This document shows positions 1 to 15,100 of a stretch of DNA of 64,000 nucleotides, piece by piece (positions within the stretch are counted from its first letter, which is position 1; every line of letters starts with the position of its first letter). The DNA comes from Trichoplax adhaerens (lineage: Eukaryota > Placozoa > Uniplacotomia > Trichoplacea > Trichoplacidae), in the NCBI RefSeq assembly GCF_000150275.1, contig NW_002060943.1, positions 794,239-858,238 on the forward strand, written 5' to 3'. The position numbers and the translations under genes were made by a program. The notes beneath the pieces were generated by a model. It made no database searches. It was not told the DNA's origin and saw only the letters and a list, made by a program, of their open reading frames with translations.

Positions 1-298
1 ATATTAGGCTAAATTATATGTACATGCACAAGCTTAATTACCTTATAAGATATGAGATAGACTTTTAGTGGTTATAAATAAATAACTCTTAAGTTATATC
101 TATACAACGATATTTGAATTTGTAACGTGAACGATCTTCTAACTAAACTACAGTATATATAAACTGTCAATTTACGATAGTCGCTCATTTTAAGGAATAA
201 ATCGCGTATTTTAAATATGAATTATTTCTGCAAGTCCTATAAATTGAATTCTAACTTCTATGGTACATTCTAACTAAATTGCTACATCAATAAAATAG
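1..298 (+). other. Intron of the first GABA-B-like receptor gene (5' part of gene outside window)
   Basis: No exon is visible here. The first recognisable coding block starts after an AG at 297-298 and encodes TM4. In the two complete paralogues the preceding exon encodes TM3 and lies 104 to 605 bases upstream, so in this gene it should lie just left of the window. Confidence 0.6.
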
Positions 299-1941
299 TT
301 AATCCGTGATAGCCGACTTTATGGAATTATAAGCGCTGCTGTTTTTGTGGATATTTCAATTATGTTGGCTTGGGGAATTATTGATCCTGTAAATATTGAA
401 ACAAAAAATGAATCAGTCCCCGTAAGCATTATGTTTCAAAGATTTCTAAAATAATCATCTTATGTAAATCTACATGTCAGTGATTAGCTAGAATTATAAT
501 GATCAACAAAAGTACCATAAGGGTGTATGATAAATGTTTGTGAATATAGAATACGGTCTGGTGAACTTTAAATAATCATCTAAATACTAAATTTTAGTAG
601 CTATGTGTTAGTTTGTTGTCAATAAATAGAATACTATGATAATAGCTATATCTATAGAATACTAACGGCATTTTATGTCTACATTAATAGGACTTCAGCC
701 ATAACCGTGATAGAATAATGATCATTTCGATTAAACAATGTCATTCTAAATATCCAATTGTCTGGAATGTTTTACTATTTGGATTTAACGGATTACTGTT
801 AGTTTATGGTGCCATATTAGCTTGGCAAACGCGTCAAGTCAAAATGATGGCAGTTAATGATTCAAAACTAATTGGCTTAGCAATTTATAATGTGGCAATC
901 TTTGCATCCATTGGAGCTGGAATAGCATCTCTAGTATACGATAAACCAGACGCATTCTTTGGTTTAATTTCCGTATTTATCATTTTTCCTACCACCGTGA
1001 CAGTTTGCTTGGTGTTTGTACCAAAGGTTGCTTAATTATTGTTATTGATGATCTTTGACTATTTCTATTAGGAATAAATTAAATTTTTAGAAACATATGA
1101 TTACGCATTACGCTAGAATAATAATTTCATTAAAAATATAGGTAAAACAACTACATTTCCTATGTATGTTGCAGTATTTCACTTTAACTAATTATCTAGA
1201 GTAAAATGTTTTAAAATAAGCATCCTCTTAGATTATATCATTTTGAGGTAAACGACTAAAATTACTCTTTAATTAACTCAATTGCATATGCACTCAATGA
1301 TGAATGCGCTGATTTCAAAGTACTTTAGTGTTTTAATAAATTAGTGCTAAAGTCAATTTCTAAGCATACAACTAGCTTAAGATGTGAAGCTTCATTTATA
1401 TTCTACTAAGTAATTTAAGTCTCTTATAAATTTATGATTATGCCGTATTAGGTCTACAAACTAAAAAGCGCTGGAGCTTCTATGAAAATATCAACATTCT
1501 CAGTAGCTAATTATAATGTTCAGGGAATGATTAAAAGTGCTTCAACAAATTTAAAGACGATATATCCAGACACAAATATAGATTGTGATAATGTAGAGCA
1601 GGTAATTAACACCTTGATTTAATTAATTCATTTATGAATCATTGGCGCAAGTAGCAGTGTAAATTTGAATAAGATATCAATGAGCTTTAGGATACCAACC
1701 GGTAAAATTATATTTGAAACAATAATTTACATAATATCAATTAATTATTCTTTAGCTAATAAATGAAATAATACAACTGAGACTAGAATTAAAAAGAAAA
1801 CGGCAAAATGAAAATTGTGTTGGCGATGGAAGAGAAATTTTTATAAGCAATCCGTTGACTATAATGCAACCTTCGCATCGAAACTCTGTATCGTCCGCTC
1901 ATTTTCCAGAAACATCAAAGAATATTAATGAGAAAAATTGA
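299..1941 (+). CDS. GABA-B-like receptor (class C GPCR), 3' part: TM4-TM7 and coiled-coil tail
   Basis: Exons seen: 299-421 (TM4, motif DSRLYG, about 41 residues), 691-1026 (TM5-TM7, 112 residues, all phase 0), 1452-1601 (50 residues) and 1756-1941 (ends in TGA). The 264 visible residues follow the metabotropic GABA receptor family: a WGIIDP block resembling the WQ.VDP after TM4, the cytoplasmic NDSKLIGLAIYNV motif at the start of TM6, and a TM7 end reading LVFVPK, followed by an intron exactly as in the two downstream paralogues. The last exon opens with a leucine-rich, charged helix (LINEIIQLRLELKRKRQ), the position where GABA-B subunits carry the coiled coil used for heterodimerisation. 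It is a plasma-membrane receptor expected to couple to G proteins. The ligand cannot be judged because the Venus-flytrap domain lies outside the window. It is the first of three head-to-tail paralogues. Confidence 0.9.
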
Positions 1942-2913
1942 CAATATTTAGCTTAAACAAAATGATCTATATACATTTAAATGATCTACTTTCCATTACT
2001 TACCTAGAATGTGAGTACTCGTAACTGGTCAAAGAAGATTCAGCTAAGTCAATCTGAAACAAGTAAATATAATCAATTGTAAACTATAGTAGCTCGCCTT
2101 TAATAATATTCTAAATCAAATTGTTGATGTAAAATGCAAGCTATTTGATAAGATAATGATAAAATAGGAGATAGTACAGTATTTTAAATTACGAATGTTC
2201 ATGTCTCAGCCTTATAGTTGGACGTGTATTTATACCCTAAAACTACCGTACATTGCCACTTTGTTTAATATGAATAGCATATTCAATTCCGGAAAAGTAT
2301 TCCCTAAGTGTAGTGTTAGAAATTGCTAAAAGATCAATCATGTTTCATATTGCATGGTAGTTACATCATTAAAGATTTTCTAATTTACGATATTGTCACG
2401 AAAGTAATCTTCGTGACGTATACTTTATTTCTATGTTACATTCTATATATGTTTATATCTCAGAAATGTTTACAGTCTCCTTAATTGTAATTTTAGTGGT
2501 TAACAGTTGATATCCTTAATTTAGGATTACATAGACTAAAATAGTAATTGTCAACCAGCTAAACTGGATTATATCTATCACCTCCAAGGTTGTTAAGGTT
2601 CAAAGTACAATTCCTAAGTTTAGAGGAAATGTCTTAGAAGGATAACTTTATATGTATCTGTTAAACTATTAATAAGCATTAATTATTTTAATACTGTTAC
2701 AGTAAATTTAATAGCATTAGACTGTATCTAATCTGTACAAATAGAATCTCTTTAGGGTATTAATTTGGTTAATTTCTAATAGACGAGGTGACTTGTGTAG
2801 CTAAACCGGTTTTAGGTCCGAAAGGTGTAAAAATGGCGAGTTCGCCGACAATAAATTAGATTGTAATTTTCTAGTAAGTCTTAAAGGTCTATCTTTGTTA
2901 AACCCTATCTGCC

Positions 2914-2941
2914 TTGGAATACCAATTGTCTGGTATTCCAA
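2914..2941. repeat. Perfect 11-bp inverted repeat (hairpin)
   Basis: TTGGAATACCA at 2914-2924 is followed by a 6-base loop and its exact reverse complement at 2931-2941. There is no T-run or gene nearby to suggest a role. It could be the end of an old transposon or chance. Confidence 0.55.
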
Positions 2942-5900
2942 ATAACAGTAGTATTGGATAGAAATCACCCTCTCAATCCTTGTTGCAAGTTAGAGCTATT
3001 CCTAGCTCATATAAGGTATCTACGTAAATTGAATGTGCGATTAAACTATTAAAATGCAAAGTTCTTGCCAATAAATTCCTAACTTATTCAACCTAGTACA
3101 TATGCGTATTGTACAAGCATTCATTCATACTTGACTAAATACTATACTTATAATGTTGAACTTCATGAACTAAGTACAATCGAAATTTGTTAAAAAAATT
3201 GCCTTATTGTTCCATAAATATGCATATATTTAATGCCTTGTAAATACCTAGATGTTATCGATTCAGCTATTTTTTCGATTTAGGTTTTACTATAATTAAA
3301 TACTTGGCGTAATCTATAAGTTTTACTGATTAATCTTATATGCATCAATATGATCTAAAATTACATTTACAATCAAACCGTAATTTGATGTCTTATCTTT
3401 ATTAAGTTTTGATCCTGTTACTTATCTATGTGAACGTACTTTATCTTCCTACTTAATTTATATGGCCTAGGCTATGATTCATATAGTAAACTTTATGAAA
3501 ATTAATTTATTGTATTTGTTGAAGACGGTGATATTATTTAAGAATTGTTTATGTCTGTTTTAATTTGATTTCTTTTATACATTTCTAGTATTTTACTTAT
3601 GGTTGAAATAATACGTTCAGTAGTTTACTTGTAGCGACTAATTCTGCTATGTACAGATCTAGCAGTTGTGAATTCTTATTAGGATTTAACATTTGAGTAT
3701 TTGGATTGTGAAATTACCTCGCGTTATACTTCTAATATAAGTTTAAAATGTACTCTCATTTATATAGATATTCCTATTTTAAATTGTGAGAACACATGTT
3801 AATATCACAATAAAGTGGTAGCAGAGTATGCGAGATTTGAAATTTTATCTCGTCTTGCCTTACGATTTTCTGAATCATACTTAATATAAGACTAGGTTGC
3901 GAATAAATATAAACACAGAGATGTAGGCTTGATCCTGAAATATCAATGAATAAAACTATAGCAATTGGAAGAGCGAGAATCATTATAAAACAACTCAATG
4001 GGATATCATGTGATTTTAGTTAACACAACTAATTTATTTACCTTTACTATCTTTAAACAACCTAATCAAATGTTTAAGAATTCTATAGCCTTTCTAGTGA
4101 CTGATTTATACGGTAAAAATAGTGAATTCTTCCAATTATTTTTGTATTTATTAAGTTGTAAAAATATTGGTACCATCGTTATATTGATTAAGTTTCTAGT
4201 TAGGAAAAGAAAACCTATAAATTTGTGTGGATTAATATTTGATAGGAGCATATAAATACTTTCTCTTTAAATCATGAAATTGCAGGTATTATTGTACCCA
4301 TTTTAGGACGATGAAAAAAACTAGAAATACTAAAGCTTTAATTTTACGTTACATACTACCAGTACGGTATAACAATTAAACTCAAACACGTAAACATTTT
4401 TCAAGCCGTCACTTAACGTCTGTAGAAAATATAGCAATGCTAATAAAATCGCTTTAGTTACGAATGTAACTGTAAGACATGAATTTAGGTAACCTGCGCA
4501 AACATGTATGAATATCAAATTAAATCCTCTTTATTGTATTTGCTAAGTATTCGATCAATATGCCTAAATAGGTATCTACCTAATTTGTTCGTTTTTAATC
4601 TAATACAATTGATTCTCTGTGTTATTGTTGAATTATTACTTGTTTTTCTTGAATGATTTTAATACTTTATATCTACGAACTATTTATTAGTGATTTGGAT
4701 AGTAAATCAAAGATTTTTGCTCTTATTTTTAGAATATGCGTACCGTATATACAGGATTAAGGCATCATCAAAATATTTTTGTTTTTGACTCTAATAATTT
4801 AAATCTGATTATGTTCTTTACATCTAAAAAATAGTCGCAGATGAATTTTAATTTCAACTTAAAATCTTGGGATATGTAACAATGAGTAACCTAATTGTAC
4901 TGTTGGCTAATATTATCATCTACCGTAAGAATCCATAAAAGAGTAATCGTTCTTTTCAAACTTATGCGCCTACCATGCTGTCAATATAAGACTAACTGTT
5001 ACAGATTACCTTAATTTAGAGATATTCATGGATTTGCTAACAATTTATCAAACGCCAAACCGAAACTGTATGATAATAATAAGACTTATCCAACATTGTT
5101 TATTATGGTTGTAACAGTATCGATGATCATTATTAATGCTCTTCCTATGACCTAGAACGAAGCTAATGTCTTTTTATTGTACAAAATCACTTTTAACTTT
5201 TGATTACATGCGGGAGTGGTCATCTTCGGTATAAAAGAAATGCAATTTACACCTCTTATCTCTTTCAATTATATATTAATGGCCTTAGAAGTCGAAAAAA
5301 TAGCAGTATTATCGTAGGTATAAAACTCTATTTATAGCTGTACCATCTTAAATCTGTGAAAAATTCTTTTACAGTTGCATCTCAGCAGGTAAATATGTTT
5401 TTCATCATTATAATGCTTACAGCCATTATGGGTATGAAATTATTTAATACGCGTATATTACGAAGCAGGTCAAATGTTAATAGGGGTTATCAGTTAGGAA
5501 AAGTTTGAAGTGAATATTTGAATATTAACTAAAATTTAATTATTGTACAATACTTACAATCCCAATGATTTTGCTGTCGATAGAAAATATCAATGATATA
5601 ATGGTTTATTCTGACAATTGTCCACTACACAGGAAATCAAGTCGTGGTGGAAATAAATAACAAATGTCGTATATCTATAGCAATATTTCGCGTCAATATA
5701 ATCTGAGAAGGCTGATCGATAGAATATATTTTGCACTCTTGAAGAAATTCAGGATATTAACTAGTTCTTGTCATATTAAGGCAGTCAGAGCATTGAGCTA
5801 GAAATAAATTTGAAATAAAATGGATCGTAAAATTATCTTCAGTGATATTTTATTGCATTTTAATATAGACATAAATGAAATAAATACTCATTGCAGTAGC

Positions 5901-7581
5901 TTTCTATTGCTAAATGAAAACTCCGTAGTGTACATATTCTATTATGTTCCACTGATAAAGAAAACCCAACGTTCAATTATATTTTTAATAAATAATAATG
6001 AAATACTGCAGTGAAACTAAATTGATACGGATAGTTATAACATTTGATAATCTACTGTGCGTATAAGATAATATTGCAGCATCATTTCTATATTCTCAAT
6101 AGCAAGTCAACACTATCGGAGAAAATATATACGATAAATATGCGTCAAAATCAAGTTTGACATTTCAAATAATTTTCATCATTTGTGATTAAGCCACAAT
6201 TACCAATGGTCTAACAAAGTATTCAGTACATTATTAGCTTAAGTACATCCATACACTGAAGTTAAAAATGAAACGTTTATATGATAATAATATCAACTCA
6301 ATTTCACCACAGTATTTCTATATTATTTATTTAAACCATAATTGAAAAATGGGTTATCTATTTACGTGATGTAATAGCATTTTCGGTATCATATTTCATA
6401 CTGCAAATAATTTACATCATTTCAATCAAACTAAAGGACCTTAGTTAATTTATCAGTACACAATTAAACAATATACATCAAACTCGAAAGGTGGAGCTAA
6501 TTACTAATGTGAACATTGTATTCATTCATAATCTGTACTATCTTGACCTTGTATATATCACATAACTATAATTTCAATATATTGTTGATATATTGGTTTC
6601 ACTTCCATCTAAAAGGTATGACCTTCTTTATTATCTATTTTCGATGATTCAAATAATATTCACTAATTAGAGTTGACCTATTGAAGTTATTTGTGGAGCA
6701 TGGTGTGACATTGACTCAATGAAACAGATAAGCTAAATTCTAATTTATACGTAAATAAATATTTTATCTTAGTTATCTAATGTAACATACGTATGCAATA
6801 TTCAGGACCATATAAAGTAAAGCATTCGTCCACATTCCGAAACTCGACGCATAAATCTTTATTCAAGGGAAAGCTGGACAAATTGATCAAAAAATATATG
6901 TGTGCATTTCACGCTTTTTATCTTATTTATTAAATACGATAACAAATCGAAATGATGTCTTCCTTTAGCACAGTTTTACCGAGATGTTCTAATTAACCTA
7001 TCGAAAAAAGGTTATTAAAAATTCTTTATCTGTGAGAAATTTGTGTTTAGCGAACTCCTTCGTTATCCACATTTTGATCATTATGAATTAATCATTATCT
7101 GTTGTCGTCATGCAGACAATGCTTCTAGGATAGTTCACGTATGTGAATATAATTATTACCTTAAACTCGAAGTATAGTCGCTAATTGGAGATAAGTTATA
7201 GCAAATGTAAGAGGATTCATTTCACTTTGCACTCCATCATTAGGAAAGACAATCATTTATAGCTGCAATCAAATTATGTCAGTATGCTTTCTTTCAAATG
7301 CCCCTCTCGATGAAGTCAATAGAAAAATGTAAATCGTAGCCCCTTTATAAATTATTAAAGTAAACAAGAATATAATAAAGCTTGCAGTAATCCTGAACAT
7401 CTGCCCTCGTTGCTAAAATCATAAATTGATTTGAATTGTATTCAATAATAATACAACGTTTTAATATTGTCGCCCACCGCTTAATCCAAACTCCGATAAT
7501 TATAATCAATTCCGTCAATTTCTGATCCTTTTGTAGTTAAATTACGTCTACATATGAAATTAGCCACTTTTACGATGGTGA

Positions 7582-7661
7582 TAGACACTACAATATTCGG
7601 TTATTGTAATCTGATCTTTATTAGACACTACAATATTCCGCTATTGTAATCTGATCGTCAT
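7582..7661 (+). repeat. Tandem direct duplication, 40-base unit, two copies
   Basis: A unit starting TAGACACTACAATATTC at 7582 is repeated at 7622 with only a few mismatches. Both copies share TATTGTAATCTGATC near their ends. It looks like a simple local duplication in intergenic DNA. Confidence 0.75.
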
Positions 7662-9174
7662 ATATCCATTATTTGCATGAGATTACATTACCTACGTACG
7701 CAATTTCAATTCACGATATTGTTTAACAATTAGTTTATGAACAATATAAGATACTCCGAAAATTCATTTACCCATGATCAACTTCTTTCGTAGCCTTACT
7801 CTAAAATAATCTTCTTGTAGTCAGCTTAACCAAATTTAAATCATTTAACACAGTTTGAGACGAAAAATACGCAATAAATGCCTAGAATGGCTTTCATTTA
7901 TCGGTAACCAGAGTGAAACGTTTATTAACGATCTCCCTAATTTGCGATTATCATTTGGAAATCTCACCAAAGCAATATTAATGGTTTGTTTATTGAATTT
8001 GCTTTAATCAAATCAAATTAAACCACAACTTAATGTAATTAATTCGGACATATCTTAAATATAGAATATTGAACAATCAAATATCAAAAATTCATACAAT
8101 GGATAATAGTATATGATCTTATAGATTTATAGTTCAAGACGTGAAATGTAGCTTATTAGTCCATGCAGTTTGCGATCCATTAATGATTTAGTATCGAAAG
8201 ATTAAATCCATCGATGATTATTTAGATTCTTTCTAGTAATTTATTATAGCAAGATACACTTAGATCTGAAGGTGCAAATATGATTACTATTAGCTCATTT
8301 GGAGTATTTGCTGACCGATGCAACCAAGCGATCAAATAGCAGCTGAAATATGATATCAGATAGCAATAATGTTATCTTAGCCATGGAAGCAAAAGCTTTC
8401 TAAGCGATAAAAATTACTGTGATATTTATTTTTGCAATGACCTCATATAATCCTTGGGATCGGATAAATTCCGTTTTATGGTGGAAGACAGTCATTAAAT
8501 AATATTAAGATGCTTATTGTCTTGATTTATATCTGATCTAACTATAATCTAATTAATACCAAATAGAAATTTGATAATTCGCCTTATTTATCTCATGGCA
8601 ACTTAATAGAATTGGTAGATATGATTAATTGCATTTATCTTATGACAAGGATGGCTAGATACATGCTCAATTAAAAAATGTACAAGATGCATACTATAAA
8701 AATTTTTAAGGCTAAGAAATCACATCTTATGACCAGTGGATTTATATAGCATAAAATGATAAATATTTACTGCATTAACCGTTTCTCTATGTCACCGTTA
8801 CTTAAATATCATACTAAACCCTAATTTCGCTGAAATAAAGATACTCAACCCCATGTAACATTTTTAATTGATCATTTTTCAGATAATTGCCTAACAAAAT
8901 ATCGTTCAAGTTGGATTTATAAACATTTACTCTGATAGGTAAAAAATAAACTCTTTACCACTTCTAAAATTATGAACTTTACAATTTTATCGTATCATAA
9001 GTATGCCCGCAGACATTTTAACTAATAAATTTTGGATAATTTTTTTGGCTTTGTAACTCATTAAGTTACGAGCTAGCTTTTCTTCAATTGGCAAATATTT
9101 GATTCAATTTCATCGTATTCAAGTTAAGGTTCTTAAAAAATACAGAATAACTTATTGCTCCTTATACCATCACT

Positions 9175-12100
9175 ATGGATTTCAGCTATCGAATTATCTC
9201 GACTAAAGTGGTTCCGATTTCAATTTTCCTTTCTATACTAATGATCATTGCACCAGCTGTACAAAGTAAATACTTTTCATGCCCTAAAAATAACCAGGAA
9301 GATAAGGTACTAACTTTAGCAGGCTCATTTGATATTACTGGCGATGAATTAAGCGGAGTTGGTCCATTGACTGCTGCACATATGGCGTTGCGGCATATTT
9401 ACTATAACTCAACTCTTTTACGCGGCTACTGTTTAAATATGGATTGGAGTAATGCATATGTAAGTGCTGTAAAATCATAATATTTATGATAAACTAATTT
9501 ATTCTGTCTCAATGTGCTTCAAGAATAGCGCTAGACTATCATAATAATAGTAAAGCTAAGATAAATAAGAAAATTAATACTTTCTAGTAGTACCTACGTA
9601 TATTATAATTGTTAACAAAGCAAATAAACTGCAATCGTATAGCGGGTAAATTTATACTTTCTAATTCACCAACATTCCCGGCTAATAGCAAACCTAGTAC
9701 ATGCAATTCTCCATAATACGAATACTGAAAGTAATGATTAAATATACGTATATAGATATACTGTTATACACTAATAACAACACCAAATCAGATAAAATAC
9801 TAGTTTTTCTGATCGACTTGCAGCTCTTGGAGTCGAATTAATTAGTCTTTTGATGGATAAGTGAGCAATAATGTTTGATTTGTAGTTATTAACATACTTA
9901 CTACGTATATCAAAATTACTCCATATTAAACTGCCAAAAGCCTCCCTCACGGCTGGCTTTCACTTGCATGTCATATTTTTTACAAGTTTTCCGGCTCTTC
10001 CTATTAGTTTACTTACAAATATTACATGAAAATATTTGAGCTGAAGATTGATGATACTTAAATCACCTAATATGTCTATTATGAACTGTAATAATTGTAA
10101 TAACAAATTAAAACAATTCCAAATCTGTCTCATATCAATCAATGAGCATTAGAACTTGCAAATATATTCCTATAAACGCATCATTTTCTTGAACAATTTT
10201 ACCAATTGATATAATCTCGTAGATATAGAAACTAGGCATTCGTATGTATCCCTGAACAATGAAAGAAAAATCACTGTGTTAACAGGAAGCTTTTTCAATA
10301 TTCAGACTTGTACTAGATAGAGAGGACCATGTAGATCTAGCTATACTCAATAATGACCAAACAAAGTAAATTTTTAATAAAGTTTTAAGGTTCCTTCATC
10401 ATTTTGATCCTAATAGTAAGAGTAGTATTATTTTTTCGAATAGTTTACACTCGGCCATACTTAGATAGTTCATTACACACGGAAGAAGTTAACGTCGTAG
10501 TCTTTTTATTGATTATTAAATCCTCTTAATTACAGCATTTACAGACTTGAAGTATATGCTTGTCACAACCCTCACTTGTGGCAAAGGAAAGTAAAGAACT
10601 CTAGTGTAGTTACTTAAAACTTGGGCTATTTCTCCCAGTACTTTCAGTTTCTATGAGAGAAGTATTTGAGAACTCGATTTCTCGGCTGATCTCCACAGAC
10701 AACTGACTAATTATTACACTATTCTTCATGATATGAGTCTTGCCGTTTCTTGAGCAATTACTTTTTTTATTCTACAAACATACGCGCTTAAATAGGTTTC
10801 TACAGTAAATTCCAATATTAACGAGTGAGAATTCATGCTTTACAAGTTACATTAATTAGTATAATACCATTACTAAATATACATGTCGATATTCTCAGAT
10901 TTAGATAGCTACAAGCTATCAGGTGTTAAGACGCTTAACCTTCGTCCATATACAGCTCAATTTTTAGAGATTAACATAACTTATAAACCTACAGTAAATT
11001 AACTGCTAACAACTTCTATTTTTATCTCATTTCTACCATCCTATTATCAGCTACAAGCGCATTAAAACATAGCACATAACCTTATCTTATCTATTCATAA
11101 GCATTCATTAATTTACAGTTACTTAATTAGTAACGGCGTACCGTGACAATGCTATACCTATCTTGAAAATGATCTTAGTCATAAAGTCTAGTCTTTAATA
11201 AGGATGCAGAAGCCCTCCTACATATTTAAAAATACTATACTCTATCTGAAATTCTTTTCACAAGGGCGTGTACCTCAGGTACGAAATAAAATTTTCATAA
11301 TGATAATGATTTCGTGTTCAATTTAAAGTTTAACACTATACCCTAAAACAACTAGATTTAGAACTAATTTTGTGAAATTATAATGAAATCTTAATTCAAC
11401 TTTTGTCATCAATTTTAAAAAATTTAAAATTTCTGTCGACATCGTAATGTCGTTTCAGTGCGATGCAGGCTTAGGCTTAAAGCTATTGTACGACCAAGTT
11501 ACTACTGGAACAACTAAGTTGGCAGTATTTGGCTCATCTTGCTCCGTCGTAACTCAGCAGATGGCACGAATTACACCCTATTATAACCTGATTCAGGTAA
11601 TTGTAATTCAACAACCAACTGAACCAAATAAATGCAATATGAAATATAATAAATTGTATTTTTGCATTGTTGCAAGCTGTTATTTTCAATTAATTTCCAT
11701 ATTAGGGATTATTACCAGTTATGTTCACCATTTTAGGGATAATTACTGCCGTGAGATTATGTTTTAAAACAAATTTACTATTGTCGTGGTTTTTCTTAAC
11801 TTATCTTACAAATATAGAGTATTGATGTATAAACTATAATGGTATAAAAAGTATATACGATAGAGAAAAGAGTAGATTTCGGCTTAAGATAAATTTGCAT
11901 AAGGCATTAAATTGCTCGTTGGAGATTTTTTTGAGTTTAACTTGCAGTCGTGATACTAGCAATAGCGTTAAAAACCATAAAGTTCTTCTACATTATTGAA
12001 TGAGCTGATTCACTTTAATCACTTTTAATTAGCTCTCCTATCTATCTTCGTCCCCTACGTTAAATTCAAGAGACGATTATTCAACATTATACCGTACCTA

Positions 12101-15100
12101 CCCGTCAGAGACTTCTATTAGCTTGGCTAGATTAGAGCTTTGTAGAAGATACAATTGGAAAAAGATTGCAATTATATCAGAATCTCTACATGTTTGCTCA
12201 AAGGTATAGGCCAAATCTGATCTATATAATAATTACAGCACGAATCAATAAGCTACTATAACTTTTGAAGCAAGCCTTTTATAAACTTTGGTAGACGGCT
12301 CAAATCATGAGTCAACTTGCAAAGGCCAAAAAATTGGAAATTCTAGCCATCACAGAATTTGGTGATCGTGAAGACCCGCTTCAAGCGTTAAAAATTATTA
12401 AAGTAATTTGCTTCGTGTTATCAATTGATCTATAATTTCATTTTTACACATTTAAAATTGCTAATTCGTAAGGTAAGATCTTTCGTTTTTCATAATTTTG
12501 ACTAGAAAATGAAAGCTAGAATCATCATGGGAGGATTTACATCAACTTCAGCCTTAAAAGTATTCTGTCGTGTAAGTCAATACTTGAAAACATTATTCAG
12601 TAAAATCTTGATGCTATTTTGGCCATACTCTTTAATTTCTAATTACTCCTTGAGATGTTTACTCGATAAATTAGTAATTTTTCAGGCTCAATGTATAAAT
12701 AATTTCACTAAAATTTTTGAAAAATTACAGGCCTACCATTTAAACTTAACAACACCAAAGTATGTCTGGATGATTAAGGGTTGGTTTAATAGTAATTGGT
12801 GGAAGCTAGATCAAGAAAATATTACAGTTGGTAATGTAAGCTGTACTCAAGCCCAAATTAACCAAGCTATAGATGGTTACTTCTCAAATGATGGCCTTCA
12901 AATCTATGATCAACCACTTGACACAGTCTCAGGCTTAGTAAGTAGTAATTACTTTACGGAAACCAAAAACTACCCTAAATTTTGAACCACGAGGTTGAGA
13001 TAGTTACGATATAGTCTAATCATATCAAACACATGGATAACTTCATTTCCATCGGAGAAATTAAATACAAGTATATTTATATATCTACCATCCATCTATT
13101 TTTCTCAATAATATAAATATTATCTAGTCAATAGTCTAATTATCATGTGCAACCATGATGATAGTTAAACAAGATTACTACTTTAATATGACAATGCAAA
13201 GTTTTAAGCATCATAACTAATTCTGAAATATAGACTCCTCAGGAATGGAATAAACTTTATAATCAAGAAATGGCTCAGAAGCCGCTGAAACACGCCATTG
13301 ACGACTATGGCTCATTCGCCTATGATGGCATTTGGAGTCTGGCACTGATGCTAGATCGGTCTATTAGTTATCTAAAACGTCAAAATTTAACCTTGGAAGG
13401 ATTTCGTTATAAAAGCAATCAATCTATAGTATATCGAAATACCTTCCAGAATATTTTAGATCATTTAAAATTTAAAGGTATTACGGTAAGTGAAATCTAC
13501 GCTTTTAAAATAGATATCAGTAGTGTCATCAGTCTAGCTATTAATAAGCTGAGAATGAGATCTATGCTTGCTAAATATATCTCTGCAAAATACCCATGAT
13601 GGGATTCTGCATATCCATAAATTTACTTCAAATTTGATAACGGGGTCTAATTATTTAGGTGATAAGCTCAGCCGTGTTATTCACTAAACAACTAATCTGG
13701 CATTAATTTCCTAATACGGCGTAAAATTCATCCATAATTAATAATCAAATTTACTCAGCTTCCACTACTTACTAATTTAATATGTACCAATATAATTTTA
13801 ATTTCGCTTGATGACAGATTCTAGCGAGTATTCTTAATAACATACTGTTCAATCGTATCAATTTTTATCTATGGTAACTCTATACTACAGTTATTTATCG
13901 ATTTGTAAACACACTGAAATTAATCTTTTAAACCCACTATAGGGCCCAGTGAGTTTTCATGATGGCGATCGCTTAGGAAAAATCACTATAAAACGCTTCA
14001 TCAGTAAGATTAAAATTTCAGTCTACCTATATTCTCTTCACGATTACAGCTAAATGGGTCTTTTCTGCGCGAAAAATCTTTAAAATTATTCAGATGTATA
14101 ACGGATTTGCTACAGATCGTTATGCCGTGCGGCTTACTGCTTTCTGTCCTATTAGAGGCTGAGATATTAATTGATGGATTATGTATACCAAAAGCCCTAA
14201 AGTTCAATTTAAATTCCAATTAGATCAACGCAACGTTATAATCGGTCAGTTTGATGATAAGACATCAAATACTACTTGGAATAACTCTACCGATATTGAC
14301 TGGAAAACGCAAGGTTAGCTTATTTCTTAAGCATCATTTTAACTCATTTCGAAGCATCAATGAACTAAATACGTGCGATGGCGAAATGATATAAATCTCT
14401 TTTGTGGTTATTATATTTGATTTTTCGATTTAAATCCAAGTTAATTATTTCAACTTGGGTAGGATATACTCTTCAATCATCCATTTTCTTTTTGGTATTA
14501 CATTAAATTTAGTCGACGATCTATCATCGTAGTTTATTTCATTTGGTTAGCAACTTTTTTAAATAATTATAGAACTGAAATTATAATTTTATTAACTTTC
14601 CTTCTGCTCTTACCAATACTACTCTACCATTATTGAAGTAGACGTTTATCTAGATATATTGAGTATTCATTTTGCATCTCCACCAGGTAATTCCGTTCCC
14701 ACTGACTGGCGAACTATCACCATTACCAACTTAAATGTTTCTGAAATGGTCTACATGATCGTCATGATTCATGTGGGATTAGTCTTCGCTACTTCCTGCA
14801 TCTTAATGGCTATTTATTTCTACTATCGCAAAGAGCCGTAAGTGGATAATTCCTAATACAATAATTTTATGCCGTCAGTTATCCAATTTATCAATGAACA
14901 ACCGATCTAACAGCTTCTACTGAAAGGATTGATAAATTTTAACAATGTTTTCTAGCCCTATTGCAACTTCAAATATCATATTAGACCTATTTATGGGATT
15001 CGGAACTCTACTTTGTCTCTCGTATGTTGGATTTCTTTGCCTAGAAAATGGAATTGTTGACCCCAATAATAAGATTTTAGCTTTTCTGTGCACGGTATGA

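Larger units (their letters stand above)
1942..9174. other. Intergenic region, no supported gene
   Basis: About 7.2 kb of A+T-rich sequence between two receptor genes. Open frames reach at most about 85 codons (3998-4255), have no conserved motif, are not flanked by convincing splice sites, and are what chance would give at this base composition. Two small structures stand out, an 11-base-pair hairpin and a 40-base direct duplication, listed separately. The last few hundred bases should contain the promoter of the second receptor gene, but I see no core motif I would defend. Confidence 0.6.

Noticed and set aside
3998-4255. Overlapping + and - open frames (85 and 61 codons) in the first intergenic region
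   Set aside because: Both strands are open over the same interval, the composition is typical of A+T-rich chance frames, and there are no motifs or splice context.
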